DNA of 64,000 nucleotides, taken from RSA9 sp036381195. Lineage in GTDB: Bacteria; Gemmatimonadota; Gemmatimonadetes; Longimicrobiales; RSA9. Position 1 is the first letter of the stretch. Each line of letters begins with the position of its first letter. The notes beneath the pieces were generated by a model. It did no database searches. It worked only from the letters and a program-made list of their open reading frames with translations, and had not been told where the DNA came from. The stretch lies in assembly GCA_036381195.1 (NCBI GenBank), contig DASVDH010000062.1, positions 5,666-69,665 on the forward strand. The letters are read 5' to 3'. Shown piece by piece: positions 16,659-25,336 of this stretch. Made by a program: the position numbers and the translations under genes.

Positions 16659-18196
16659 GCCGCGGCGACCGGGACGCCGGGGGCGGCCGGCCGGGCGGCC
16701 GGGCGGAAGCCGCCGCGATGTGGAGGAGACCTCGGCCGGGCCGTGCTGCCCGGGCGCGCGTGGCCGGCCAGCGTCCTGCCCTGGCGGGGTGGCCCGCGCC
16801 GCTTCTCCTCCCGCTCGCGCTGGCCTGGGGCGGGTGCGGCGGCGATTCGCTCGTCGGACCGGCGGAGACGCTCGAGCCGGATGCCGGGACGTGGCGCACG
16901 TGGGTGATCTCTGACGTCGCGGCGCTGAGGCCGCCCGCCCCGCCCGACTCCGCCGCGACGCAGGCCGAGCTGGAGGAGGTCCTCCGCCTTCAGGTCGGCC
17001 GGACGGCCGCCGACGAAGAGCTGATCGCCGCGTGGCGCAGCCCCACCGAGCCGTGGTCCGCGCTCGCCACCGAGATGCTGGAGCACTGGTGGCCGTTCCT
17101 GCCCGACGTGCAGATCGCGACGCCGGTGCGCGCGGCGCGCATCATGGCGCTCCTGCACGTCGCGATGTACGACGCGATGGTGGCCGCATGGGCCGCCAAG
17201 TACCACTACCAGCGCCCGGCGCCCAGCCGTGCCTCGAGGCAGGTCGCGGCTCTGGCGCCGGACGCGGACAGGTTGCCCAGCTACCCATCCGAGCACGCGG
17301 CGGCGGCAGCCGCGGCGGCCGCCGTGCTCAGCTACGCCTTCCCACTGGATGACACCACGCGCTTCCACGCGCTCGCGCGCGACGCCGGCCGCGCCCGTAT
17401 CCTCGCCGGCGCCGCCTACCCGTCCGATGTCGAGGCCGGCGCCGCGCTCGGGCGCGCTGTCGCCGCGCAGGTGCTCGAGTGGGCAAGGACGGATGGATCC
17501 GACGAGCCCTGGACCGGCACCATCCCCGAGGGGCCGGGCATGTGGGAGCCGACGCCGCCACGGCGCTACCCCATGCCCCTCGACCCGCTGGCGGGGAGCT
17601 GGCGCACCTGGGTGCTGCCGACCGGCGGCGCGTTCCTGCCGGAGCCGCACCCGCCGATCGACTCGCCGGAGTTCGAGCGGGATCTCCAGGAGGTCGTGGA
17701 CGTGGGCGCCTCGCTCACCGACGAGCAGGCAGACATCGCCCGCGACTGGGCGACCGAGGCGCCGTCGCTGCGCTGGGAGCTCTTCATGGGCGAGGAGATC
17801 CAGCGCCGGCGGCTGAGCCCCATGCGGGCGATCCGCGCGCGTGCGCTCGCCAGCGTCGCCATGTACGACGCGTTCGTGGCCTGCTGGCACGCGAAGTACC
17901 ACTACTGGCTCGCGCGCCCCGTCACCATGGCGCCCGGCTTCACGCCGCTGCTCAGCACGCCCCCGTTCCCCAGCTACCCGTCGGGCCACTCGACCCAGTC
18001 GGCCGCCGCCGCGGAGGTCTTCGCCGAGCTGTTCCCGGATGCGGCGGCGAAGTACCACGACTTGGCCGAGGAGGCCTCGATCTCGCGGCTCTATGGCGGC
18101 ATCCACTACCGCTTCGACCTCGAGGCCGGCCACGAGCTGGGTCGTAAGGTCGGGCAGCTCGTCGTCGAACGGGCCCGCTCCGACGGCGCGCAGTAA
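16655..18196 (+). CDS. Tandem PAP2/vanadium-haloperoxidase-like lipoprotein
   Basis: A 513-residue protein built from two related halves of the type-2 phosphatidic-acid-phosphatase/vanadium-haloperoxidase superfamily. The second half has all three active-site motifs: KYHYWLARP (K-x6-RP), PSYPSGH, and SRLYGGIHYRFD (SR-x5-H). The first half keeps MYDAMVAAWAAKYHYQRP and PSYPSEHA, but where the third motif should be it reads ARILAGAAYPSD without the His, so it is probably inactive. A lipobox-like WGGC follows a hydrophobic stretch; ATG 16655 overlaps the upstream stop (ATGA), though ATG 16719 is an alternative closer to the signal peptide. Phosphatase or haloperoxidase activity cannot be separated from sequence alone. 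Confidence 0.82.
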   Translation: MSRGDRDAGGGRPGGRAEAAAMWRRPRPGRAARARVAGQRPALAGWPAPLLLPLALAWGGCGGDSLVGPAETLEPDAGTWRTWVISDVAALRPPAPPDSAATQAELEEVLRLQVGRTAADEELIAAWRSPTEPWSALATEMLEHWWPFLPDVQIATPVRAARIMALLHVAMYDAMVAAWAAKYHYQRPAPSRASRQVAALAPDADRLPSYPSEHAAAAAAAAAVLSYAFPLDDTTRFHALARDAGRARILAGAAYPSDVEAGAALGRAVAAQVLEWARTDGSDEPWTGTIPEGPGMWEPTPPRRYPMPLDPLAGSWRTWVLPTGGAFLPEPHPPIDSPEFERDLQEVVDVGASLTDEQADIARDWATEAPSLRWELFMGEEIQRRRLSPMRAIRARALASVAMYDAFVACWHAKYHYWLARPVTMAPGFTPLLSTPPFPSYPSGHSTQSAAAAEVFAELFPDAAAKYHDLAEEASISRLYGGIHYRFDLEAGHELGRKVGQLVVERARSDGAQ

Positions 18197-18227
18197 CGGG
18201 TCGGGCAGCTAGTCGCTGCCCGACCCG
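18197..18227. terminator. Bidirectional hairpin terminator
   Basis: A perfect 13-bp stem (CGGGTCGGGCAGC / GCTGCCCGACCCG) with a TAGTC loop sits directly after the PAP2 stop and 17 bp from the SusD stop, between convergent genes. There is no long U-tract on either side. Confidence 0.75.
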
Positions 18228-18243
18228 CCGCCCCTGCGCGTCC

Positions 18244-19488
18244 TCAGGTCCCCTGCAGGTTGGGGTTGGAGAGCTGCTCGTTCAGGCTGATCGGGATGCA
18301 TTTGTCCCGGTTCGTCAGGAACGGGTGGTGCGCCGGGCCCGTCTCCGCGTTCCAGCGCCGCAGGTCCCAGAGGCGCCGGGCCTCGAGCCAGACCACCGCG
18401 CCGCGCTCCCTGTGCAGCGTCGCCCACGCCTCCTCGAGGGTCGTGGGCGGGGTGAGAGGCGGCAACTCGTAGAACGCGCGCATCTCGTTGATCTTGCCGA
18501 ACGCGCCGGGGATGTCTTCCTGGCGCAGCAGCGCCTCCGCCTCCAGCACGCGCATCTCCGTCCCTTTCACCAGCGGGACGTCCGCGTCGAAGCTCGGGTA
18601 CTTGCGCTGGCGGAAGTGCGGCGTGCGGCCGTCCTGTCCGGTCCGCACCCCCTGCCCGCTCTCGTCGTACATCGTGTCCCAGGGCACGCGCGGATCACCG
18701 AACACTTCGGCCCACGGCGTGCCGTAGACCGTGATCTCGAAGCGGACATGCGTCTCCTGGTACATGTAGTTCCGCTCGCGCCCCGAGTTGCTGGAGTAGA
18801 ACGCGACCGTCACGTGATTCGTCGGCACCTGCTGCGCGTCAGCGACGGCCTCGTCCCACCGGCCGAGCCACGCCCGGACCGACGCCCGGCCCGCGAGCGC
18901 CGCCAGCCGCACGTCATCGTTGCCCTGGGCCGTCGCCAACCGGATCGCCTCGCTGAAATAGTGCTCAGCGCGCTCGAAGTGCACGGTGTGCGGCTGCTCC
19001 GGCCCGCCGTCAATCACCGCGCTGCACACGTTCTCGCCCAGCGTGCGGTTCGCGATGCCCGCCAGGAAGTTCGCGCGCGGCGCGAGGGGGTGCGCCTCGA
19101 ACCCCTCTTCCCCGAGCACGCGCCGCATGCGCTCGATCCCGTTCTCGGCGGTCCAGCGCGCCGTGTGCATGGCGGCCCACAGGCCGTTGACCTCATCGGG
19201 CCTGATGATCCCTCGATAGAACAGCCCCTCGGGCGTGTAGCTGCCGCCATGGGCCAGCTCGTCGGCCATGATCGAGGTGTCGAAGATCAGGTCGTCCAGT
19301 GCATCGGAGAGGTCCGATGACATTCCCGTCACGATCCCCGGCACCGCCTCCGGCTTGTTGAGGTCCTCGTCCGCGATCGGGCCGGGATTGGTCACCTCGA
19401 CGAGCTCGCACGCCACGAGGGCCGCGCAGAGCCAGCAGAGGCCGGCGAGTGCGCTCGCGGGCCGGACCGTTCTCGTCGTGATCATCAT
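18244..19488 (-). CDS. RagB/SusD-family outer-membrane lipoprotein
   Basis: A 414-residue SusD-like lipoprotein (lipobox ALVAC followed by ELVEVTNPGPI). SusD proteins cap the SusC transporter and bind its ligand at the cell surface. Typical features are DEDLNKPEAVPGIVTGM near the N-terminus, TPR-like helices in the middle (ALAGRASVRAWLGRWDEA), the EAEALLRQEDIPGAFGKINEMRA helix and the C-terminal WLEARRLWDLRRW block. It starts at ATG 19488 behind GGAGGT, 17 bp after the SusC stop, as in SusCD pairs. No glycosidase is adjacent; the neighbours are a carboxypeptidase and a TonB-like protein. At 414 residues it is shorter than Bacteroides SusD proteins (about 500-600). Confidence 0.92.
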   Translation of the reverse strand: MMITTRTVRPASALAGLCWLCAALVACELVEVTNPGPIADEDLNKPEAVPGIVTGMSSDLSDALDDLIFDTSIMADELAHGGSYTPEGLFYRGIIRPDEVNGLWAAMHTARWTAENGIERMRRVLGEEGFEAHPLAPRANFLAGIANRTLGENVCSAVIDGGPEQPHTVHFERAEHYFSEAIRLATAQGNDDVRLAALAGRASVRAWLGRWDEAVADAQQVPTNHVTVAFYSSNSGRERNYMYQETHVRFEITVYGTPWAEVFGDPRVPWDTMYDESGQGVRTGQDGRTPHFRQRKYPSFDADVPLVKGTEMRVLEAEALLRQEDIPGAFGKINEMRAFYELPPLTPPTTLEEAWATLHRERGAVVWLEARRLWDLRRWNAETGPAHHPFLTNRDKCIPISLNEQLSNPNLQGT

Positions 19489-19505
19489 ACCGTACCTCCC
19501 GCTCC

Positions 19506-22457
19506 TCAGAAGGTGAACCGGAGTGAGGCCAGGAAGGTCCGCATCGGTGGGAGCTGGTAGTACTCCCGCCGCGCCAGCCCGTTGAGGCCCGAATCACCCA
19601 GGTCGGAGACCTCGGGGTCGATCCCGGTGTAATCCGTGATCTTGAACAGGTTGCGCCCCGCCAGCGTCAGGGTCGCCGTGCGGCCGCCGGTCCACTCCGA
19701 CGGCAGCCGATAGCTGAGCGTGACCGTGCGCAGCTTGAAGAAGTCCGCCTTCTCGATAAAGAAATCCGCGTTCTGGTCGGGCCGGTTGATGGCGCAGCGT
19801 GCCCGCTCGAGCGCGGTCACCTTCGCGAGCGCGGACGGATCTCCATTCTCCGCGGCCCGCAGCGCCTTCTGCGCCTCGTAGCAGGGGTACCAGACGAACC
19901 GGTTCGCGTTCTGGTAGCCCGTCCAGTTCTGCAGGTAATGCCCGCCCTGATGCTCTCCCAGCACGTCCAGCGTGATGCGGTTGAAGAGCGTCAACGTGGT
20001 CCCGACCGCGATCGTCCGGGTCGGGTAGATCGGGCCGATGAACGTGTCGGTCGGCGTCAGTACGGGGTCGGCGAATTCGTTCGGGTTCAGGACCTTCACC
20101 CCGTAGATGGCCGGCACCGGCCGGCCCTCCTTGGCCCACGACCCCAGGCCGATCGAAACGTCCTCGCCGCCCAGGTCGATGGCCTTCGTCTCGTTGGTCG
20201 AGAGACTCAGCCGCACGCGCCAGTCCACTGTCGGTGTGACGATCAGGCCGCCGTCGAGCTGCAGCTCGATGCCCTTGTTCTCGAGCTCTCCGATGTTCTC
20301 GAGCTGGCGGTTCGCGAATCCCTGCGAGGGCGGGTAGCGCACCTGGACCAGCGCGTCGAGCGTGCGCTGGTGGTAGAACGTGAACTCCGCGCCGAGCCGG
20401 CCCTGGAACGCGCTCGACTCGAAGCCCACCTCGATCTCCCGCGTGCGCTCGGGGCCGAGGTCGGGGTTGCCGATCTGGTCCGGCGTGAAGCCCGGGTTCC
20501 CCTCGTCACCCGCGACGGGCTCCCACGTCCGCGACGCATCGAACGCGCCCGGCGCCTTGCCCGCCTCGCCGACCGCGGCGCGCAGCTTGAACGTCTCCCA
20601 CTGCTCGGACGGCCAGAAGGCGAGGTCGCTCAGGACGTAGGACGCGCTGATCTTCGGGTAGACCTGCAGGCCGAAGCTCTCGCCGAACGCGCTGTTCCCG
20701 TCGACGCGCACGCCGGCCGTGATGAAGAGCCGGTCGTTCCAGCCCATGACCTGCTGCGCGAAGAAGCCCGCGTTCACCACGCGGAGCCGCTGATCGAACG
20801 TGACGTCCCGCAACGACCCCGACGTCACCGTGGGGTTGCCGGGCCCCGAAAAGTTCTGTCCCTGGAAATTGGTCTGCCGGTTCCGGTCCTCGAAGAGCTG
20901 GCCGCCCCACGAGAACGTGGACGCGGCGCCCAACAGCTCGTGGCGGAACGACCCCACGTAGTCCAGGGACAGCGTCGTGTGATTCCAGGCCTGGGTCAGC
21001 ATCTGCCCCAGCGGCTGGCGGGAGAACCCGAAGGGCAGGTGCGTGAGATTGTCCGCGGCGTTGTAATCGTACCCGACGGTGAACCGGTGCGACCAGCGCT
21101 CGTTCGGCTCCCAGCGGATCGTGAGCCCGCTCACGAAATGGTCGTTGTTGTTGAAGAGCTCCTGCTCGAGGATCTCGCCGTTCGCCAGGCACACGATGCT
21201 GTCATCCTCGCACAGCTCCGCGTTCTTGAAGTTGTTGTTCCTGCCGCGCATCACGTTCAGCGTGAAGCCATTGGCCAGGTTGCCGTCCGGCAGCCATCGG
21301 ATCTTGCGTCTGGTGTAGGCGGTGTTGACCGCGAGCTCGAGCGTGTTCGACGGGCGGAAGGAGAAATTGCCGCGAAAACCGCCATCCCGGGAGAAGTTGT
21401 CCTCGATCACGCCCTGCTCGTCGTTGTACGAGCCGGAGAGGTAGTACGTCAGCGCCTGACTCCCGCCGCGCACGGACACGCTGTAGCGCTGCACCATCCC
21501 CTTGCGCAGCCAGGTCCCACTCGGCGGGCACGTCGGGTCCTCCCACCGGATCCCGTCGGACGAGACCAGCTCGGGTCCGCGGCACTTCTTCAGGAACAGC
21601 CCCGTGGGGTCGCCCTCCGGCCCGACCTGGCCGAGATCGTTGTAGCCCGCGCTCACCTCGGCCGACCAGACGGGCGCGCCCGCCGTGCCCCGCTTCGTGA
21701 AGATCTGGATCACGCCGCCGGACGCCTCGGTGCCGTAGAGCGTCGTCGCCGCCGCGCCCTTCACGATCTCGATCCGCTCGATGTCCTCGGGGTTGATGTC
21801 GTTGATCGGCAGGGTGCCCTGCCGGGCGGAGCCCGGCGCCGGCGCGACACGGCTGTAGAGCCGCACCCCGTCCACGTAGACCAGCGGCTCGTTGCCCATC
21901 GCGATACTGTTGTTCCCGCGCAGCCGGATCGCGCCGCCCGACCCCGGCTGGCCCGAGTTGGCCAGCACCGTGACGCCCGTTGCCCGGGCATTGACGATGT
22001 CCTGCATGCTGCGAACCGGCGCCAGCTCGATCTCGGTCGATGCGATGCTCGACAGGCTGTTGCCGACCTCCCGCTTGCGCGCCTGCCCGGCAGTGCCCGT
22101 CACCACGATCTGGTCCAGCGGGACCGCGGACTCCTGCAGCTCGAAATCCACCACCACCGACCCCTCCGCGGGCACGGTCGCCGTCTGCTCGAGCACCTCG
22201 TATCCGATGAACTCCACGCGCAGGCGATGCACCCCGGCGGGGACGTTGCGCAGGAGGTACCGGCCATCCGCGTTGGTCACCGCACCGAGGTTCGTTCCGG
22301 GGATGATCACCGAGGCGCCGGCCACCGGCCTCTGCGTGCCCGCGGCGCGTACCTGGCCGGTCACCGTCCCCTGGGCCGCGGCGGGCACCGCCGCAGCGGC
22401 GAGCAGGGCGGGGGGGATCAGCGATCGCAGGCAGAGGTTCCGCATTGCTCGTGTCAT
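19506..22457 (-). CDS. SusC/RagA-family TonB-linked outer-membrane transporter
   Basis: A 983-residue TonB-dependent transporter. Signal peptide (VPAAAQ), a carboxypeptidase-D-regulatory-like domain (GTVTGQVRAAGTQRPVAGA to about residue 100), then the plug with VVTGTAGQARKREVGNSLSS, RIRGNNS-like LRGNNSIAMGNEPLVYVDG and IEIVKGAAATTLYGTEASGG, all typical of SusC. The barrel ends in FLASLRFTF. ATG 22457 has GGAGGT upstream, and a TTGACA-N18-GATACT promoter lies about 210 bp further. It pairs with SusD 17 bp downstream and imports SusD-captured ligands. The ligand is unknown; nearby peptidases hint at peptides more than glycans. Confidence 0.94.
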   Translation of the reverse strand: MTRAMRNLCLRSLIPPALLAAAAVPAAAQGTVTGQVRAAGTQRPVAGASVIIPGTNLGAVTNADGRYLLRNVPAGVHRLRVEFIGYEVLEQTATVPAEGSVVVDFELQESAVPLDQIVVTGTAGQARKREVGNSLSSIASTEIELAPVRSMQDIVNARATGVTVLANSGQPGSGGAIRLRGNNSIAMGNEPLVYVDGVRLYSRVAPAPGSARQGTLPINDINPEDIERIEIVKGAAATTLYGTEASGGVIQIFTKRGTAGAPVWSAEVSAGYNDLGQVGPEGDPTGLFLKKCRGPELVSSDGIRWEDPTCPPSGTWLRKGMVQRYSVSVRGGSQALTYYLSGSYNDEQGVIEDNFSRDGGFRGNFSFRPSNTLELAVNTAYTRRKIRWLPDGNLANGFTLNVMRGRNNNFKNAELCEDDSIVCLANGEILEQELFNNNDHFVSGLTIRWEPNERWSHRFTVGYDYNAADNLTHLPFGFSRQPLGQMLTQAWNHTTLSLDYVGSFRHELLGAASTFSWGGQLFEDRNRQTNFQGQNFSGPGNPTVTSGSLRDVTFDQRLRVVNAGFFAQQVMGWNDRLFITAGVRVDGNSAFGESFGLQVYPKISASYVLSDLAFWPSEQWETFKLRAAVGEAGKAPGAFDASRTWEPVAGDEGNPGFTPDQIGNPDLGPERTREIEVGFESSAFQGRLGAEFTFYHQRTLDALVQVRYPPSQGFANRQLENIGELENKGIELQLDGGLIVTPTVDWRVRLSLSTNETKAIDLGGEDVSIGLGSWAKEGRPVPAIYGVKVLNPNEFADPVLTPTDTFIGPIYPTRTIAVGTTLTLFNRITLDVLGEHQGGHYLQNWTGYQNANRFVWYPCYEAQKALRAAENGDPSALAKVTALERARCAINRPDQNADFFIEKADFFKLRTVTLSYRLPSEWTGGRTATLTLAGRNLFKITDYTGIDPEVSDLGDSGLNGLARREYYQLPPMRTFLASLRFTF

Positions 22458-22666
22458 ACCGACCTCCGAAGGTGGGCGAGAGGAAGCCGCAGCCAGCGGC
22501 GCAGGCCGGCCAGCCGCCCCTTCAGCAGGGGGCAGCCGGCAGGACCGAGACGTGACAGGCCGGGCCGCGCGCTCGAGGCGCACGGGCCGGCCGGCGATCG
22601 TCACCCTCGAGTGTCACCCGAGCCCCGGGCGGGGAGCCCGCCCCGGTTCATTTCTGCGTACTCTCC

Positions 22667-22696
22667 AGTATCCGGACCTGGGAGCAGGCGTGTCAA
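22667..22696 (-). promoter_or_regulatory. Promoter of the SusCD pair
   Basis: On the minus strand TTGACA (22696-22691), 18-bp spacer, GATACT (22672-22667; 4/6 match to TATAAT). The predicted start near 22660 leaves a leader of about 200 nt. Spacing matches the lacI promoter, but no LacI-type operator was seen. Confidence 0.6.
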
Positions 22697-22708
22697 GAGC
22701 AATACGAA

Positions 22709-22733
22709 GACCCGGCCGCGATGCGGCCGGGTC
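22709..22733 (-). terminator. Hairpin terminator upstream of SusC promoter
   Basis: A perfect 11-bp stem (GACCCGGCCGC / GCGGCCGGGTC) with loop GAT; on the minus strand it is followed by TTCGTATTGCTCTT, a moderately T-rich tail. It probably ends the transcript of the TonB-like/M14/exported-protein genes just before the SusC promoter. Confidence 0.68.
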
Positions 22734-22906
22734 ACCACCCGATGGAGGGACGGCGGCCCGGGCGAGCCCGAGCCGGTCGGTGGGCCGCGCATCCCGGGGC
22801 TCGCGGACCCTTGGCCTGGCCGGACGAGGGGGCGGAGGGCCCGCGCGGCGGCGGCCCTGCGGCCACCGCGGCGCCGCGGCTCACCCCTGCCCTGCCCGCG
22901 CCGGCC

Positions 22907-23545
22907 TCACCCCGGCCCGTTCGCCCTCGCCGCCAGATTCTTGTATACGACCCGCCAGCCCGTATACGGCTCCCGCCGCAGGAGCAGGTCCCACAGCTCC
23001 CGCAGGATCTGCCCGCCCGCGCCACGGCCGTCCTGGTACAGGATCACGCGGACGGGCAGGACGTCTTTCTGCAGCGGCCGCTCCGGCACCATGAACTGGA
23101 AGATCATGCCGTCGCCGGGGATCGTGCACGTCTCCGGCCGGGAGCGGTCCTTGCACCGGATCGCCTCCTCCGGGTAGGCGATCGTCGCATCGAACCGCTC
23201 CCTCACCTTCTCCAGCGTCGCGACCGTGTGGCGCGGCCGGCCCCGGAAGCCGGCGCGCATCATGGCTTCGGTGAGCAGGAGCCCGGGCGACACGTAGATC
23301 CGGCGGCCCGGCTGCGCGAAGGCCTCCACCACGGCCTCGACCATGGTGTTCTCCGGACCCTGGGCCCTCGCGGCCCGGGCCGGGAGGGCGGCGAGCGCCG
23401 CAGCGCCCAGCACGATGATCGCGGCCCGCCGCCGGGCCCGCCCCGCGCACCCTGCGCGCCCAGCCCCGCACCCCGGTGGGCGAGGCGGGCCGTGGGGCGG
23501 GCGGACGGCCTGTGGCTGGCGGCCTGAGGGGAGCTCTCTGGACAT
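22907..23545 (-). CDS. Exported protein of unknown function
   Basis: Up to 212 residues. The N-terminal 40 residues are Arg/Pro-rich and may be upstream of the true start; residues 40-62 (RAAIIVLGAAALAALPARAARAQ) form a signal peptide. The mature part of about 150 residues has RIYVSPGLLLTEAMMRAGF, TIAYPEEAIRCKDRSRPETC with two cysteines that could pair, and a basic-aromatic C-terminus (EPYTGWRVVYKNLAAR). I do not recognise the family. No good ribosome site precedes ATG 23545. It follows the M14 carboxypeptidase by 48 bp on the same strand and is probably cotranscribed with it. Confidence 0.6.
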   Translation of the reverse strand: MSRELPSGRQPQAVRPPHGPPRPPGCGAGRAGCAGRARRRAAIIVLGAAALAALPARAARAQGPENTMVEAVVEAFAQPGRRIYVSPGLLLTEAMMRAGFRGRPRHTVATLEKVRERFDATIAYPEEAIRCKDRSRPETCTIPGDGMIFQFMVPERPLQKDVLPVRVILYQDGRGAGGQILRELWDLLLRREPYTGWRVVYKNLAARANGPG

Positions 23546-23593
23546 CGGGCACTCGCTTCGTCGCGGGGAACGGGCGGCCCCGGGGGGCGCGGT

Positions 23594-25273
23594 CTACGGC
23601 GACGCCGGCAGCGCGCCGGCGCCGCGCGTCCGCATGGGCACGTTTCGCATGATCTTGCGCACCGGCACGGGCTCGCCCGGCTGGAGCCATGCGTCAAAGA
23701 AATTCCAGTCGAACAACCCGTCGTCGCTCTCCGGCTCGAGCAGGTAGGCCGCCAGCCGGCCCAGCGGCTGCGCGAGCCGCACGACCAGCGAGCCCGCCGG
23801 CAGCGTCGTCCGGGTGCTCGCGTACGCGCCCTCCATCCGCAGCTCGCGATGTCCCTGGAAGGCGCGTGACGCCTTGGTGAGCGACGACGGCGTGAAGGTC
23901 ACCACCTCGGCCTCGAGCGGCTCCGCGAGCTCCTCGACCACGATCCCGTGCTGCCGCAGCTTCTCCGCGATCGGCGCCTGCCACGGGCCGGGCGGCAACA
24001 CGTACACCCGTGCCATCGGCACGCTCCGCGTCGGCTCGAACACCCCGTAGTCCAGCATCGGGACGGCCCTGATGCTGTCCTGGATCATCACGCGCATCTC
24101 ACGGCCGTTGCGCGGATTCACCTCGTGGCGGACAGCGCCGACCAGGATCGGCACCGGCTCCGGCAACGGCCGGATCTCGTACTCCACGCCGATCGGCATC
24201 TCACCCTCGCCCTGCGCCGCCTCCACGAATTCCCGGTCCAGACGCGCCGTCAGCTCCATGATCTCGCTGCCGTGCGCGTCAGCGTAGCGCAGGATCTCCT
24301 CGACGAACGCCTCCGTCACCGCGACCCGGTCGCGGAAATGCAGGTAGCTGTACGCCTCTGACAGGATGGTGAGCCGGTTACGGAAGCCCACGTAGTTCTG
24401 TCCCGCGCGGGGCCGGTGGTCGAACCCGACCCACGCGCGCACCGCCGGCTGCCCCGGCGCCGGCGCGCGCTCCTCGAAGTTGCCGTAGTAGTACGAGCGG
24501 AAGCCGTGCTTCTCGAGCAAGGCCCGCTCGATCTCCGGCATCATCCGGCGGCGGTGATAGTCCAGCAGCTCCGCGGGCAGTGTCAGGTTCAGGGGGATGG
24601 AGTAGGTGAGGTGGTACCCGTGATACGAGCCGTTGGTCGTGTGCAGGTCCACGACGAGGTGCGGGTCCCACTCCGTGTACGCCCGCACCAGCGCCCGCGC
24701 CTCTGCGGACTCGAGCTTCATGTAGTCGCGGTTCAGGTCCAGCCCGTTCGTGTTCCCCCGCGTCCCGACGCCCGCGATCGGGCCGTACTGCGCCGTGCGG
24801 TTCATCACGTCGATCGCCTCGTTGCCGTCCACGTTGTAGATCGGCACGATCAACACGACGAGGCGATCCAGCAGCGGCCGCAGGTCCCCCAACGCGAGCC
24901 GCCGCATCAGCATCTGCACCGCCTCCTTCCCCTCCACCTCGCCGCCGTGGATGTTCGCCTGCACGAAGACCACCGGCCGGCGGAGCGCCCGCGCGTCCGC
25001 CGGCGTCGCCACCGCGGGGTTCGACAGCGTCACCAGCAGCAGCGGCCGGCCCTGCTCCGAGACGCCGAACGTGTCCACCCGCACCAGCTCCGAGCGCGCA
25101 GACAGCGCGGCGAGGAACCGCTGGACGTCCTCGAGCCGGCTCGTCTCCACATAGCCCGTGCGTTCCGCGCGCGTGGTCAGCGCGGGATCGTCCTGCTGCG
25201 CCGCGAGCGGAGCCGGCGCCGCCAGCGCGAGCGCCAGGATCGCCGGCCCCGTCGCCCTCCAGTACCACCTCAT
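23594..25273 (-). CDS. Secreted M14-family zinc carboxypeptidase
   Basis: A 559-residue protein with signal peptide (APLAAQQ) and an N-terminal peptidase M14 domain. Zinc ligands are His109 and Glu112 (NIHGGE, HxxE) and His211 (DLHTTNG); Arg in LDLNRDYMK (181-184) binds the substrate carboxylate, and Glu306 in LTILSEAYSY is the likely catalytic base. The C-terminal 200 residues form an extra domain common in bacterial secreted M14 proteins. M14 enzymes remove C-terminal residues or act on peptidoglycan peptides. The frame opens at GTG 25282, but ATG 25273 is better spaced from GAGAGA. It lies between a TonB-like protein and an exported protein, all on the minus strand, next to SusCD. Confidence 0.88.
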   Translation of the reverse strand: MRWYWRATGPAILALALAAPAPLAAQQDDPALTTRAERTGYVETSRLEDVQRFLAALSARSELVRVDTFGVSEQGRPLLLVTLSNPAVATPADARALRRPVVFVQANIHGGEVEGKEAVQMLMRRLALGDLRPLLDRLVVLIVPIYNVDGNEAIDVMNRTAQYGPIAGVGTRGNTNGLDLNRDYMKLESAEARALVRAYTEWDPHLVVDLHTTNGSYHGYHLTYSIPLNLTLPAELLDYHRRRMMPEIERALLEKHGFRSYYYGNFEERAPAPGQPAVRAWVGFDHRPRAGQNYVGFRNRLTILSEAYSYLHFRDRVAVTEAFVEEILRYADAHGSEIMELTARLDREFVEAAQGEGEMPIGVEYEIRPLPEPVPILVGAVRHEVNPRNGREMRVMIQDSIRAVPMLDYGVFEPTRSVPMARVYVLPPGPWQAPIAEKLRQHGIVVEELAEPLEAEVVTFTPSSLTKASRAFQGHRELRMEGAYASTRTTLPAGSLVVRLAQPLGRLAAYLLEPESDDGLFDWNFFDAWLQPGEPVPVRKIMRNVPMRTRGAGALPASP

Positions 25274-25336
25274 CGTGTTCACTCTCTCACGTTCGATGAT
25301 GGTCGCCGCCGGTGTCCGCCGCCGCCCCGTCGCAGC

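Larger units (their letters stand above)
22458..22906. other. Intergenic leader of SusC with promoter and terminator
   Basis: The 449-bp gap between the small exported protein and SusC holds a hairpin terminator for the upstream operon and, 13 bp past it on the minus strand, the SusC promoter (both listed). The leader of about 200 nt before SusC shows no riboswitch pattern I recognise. Confidence 0.55.
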
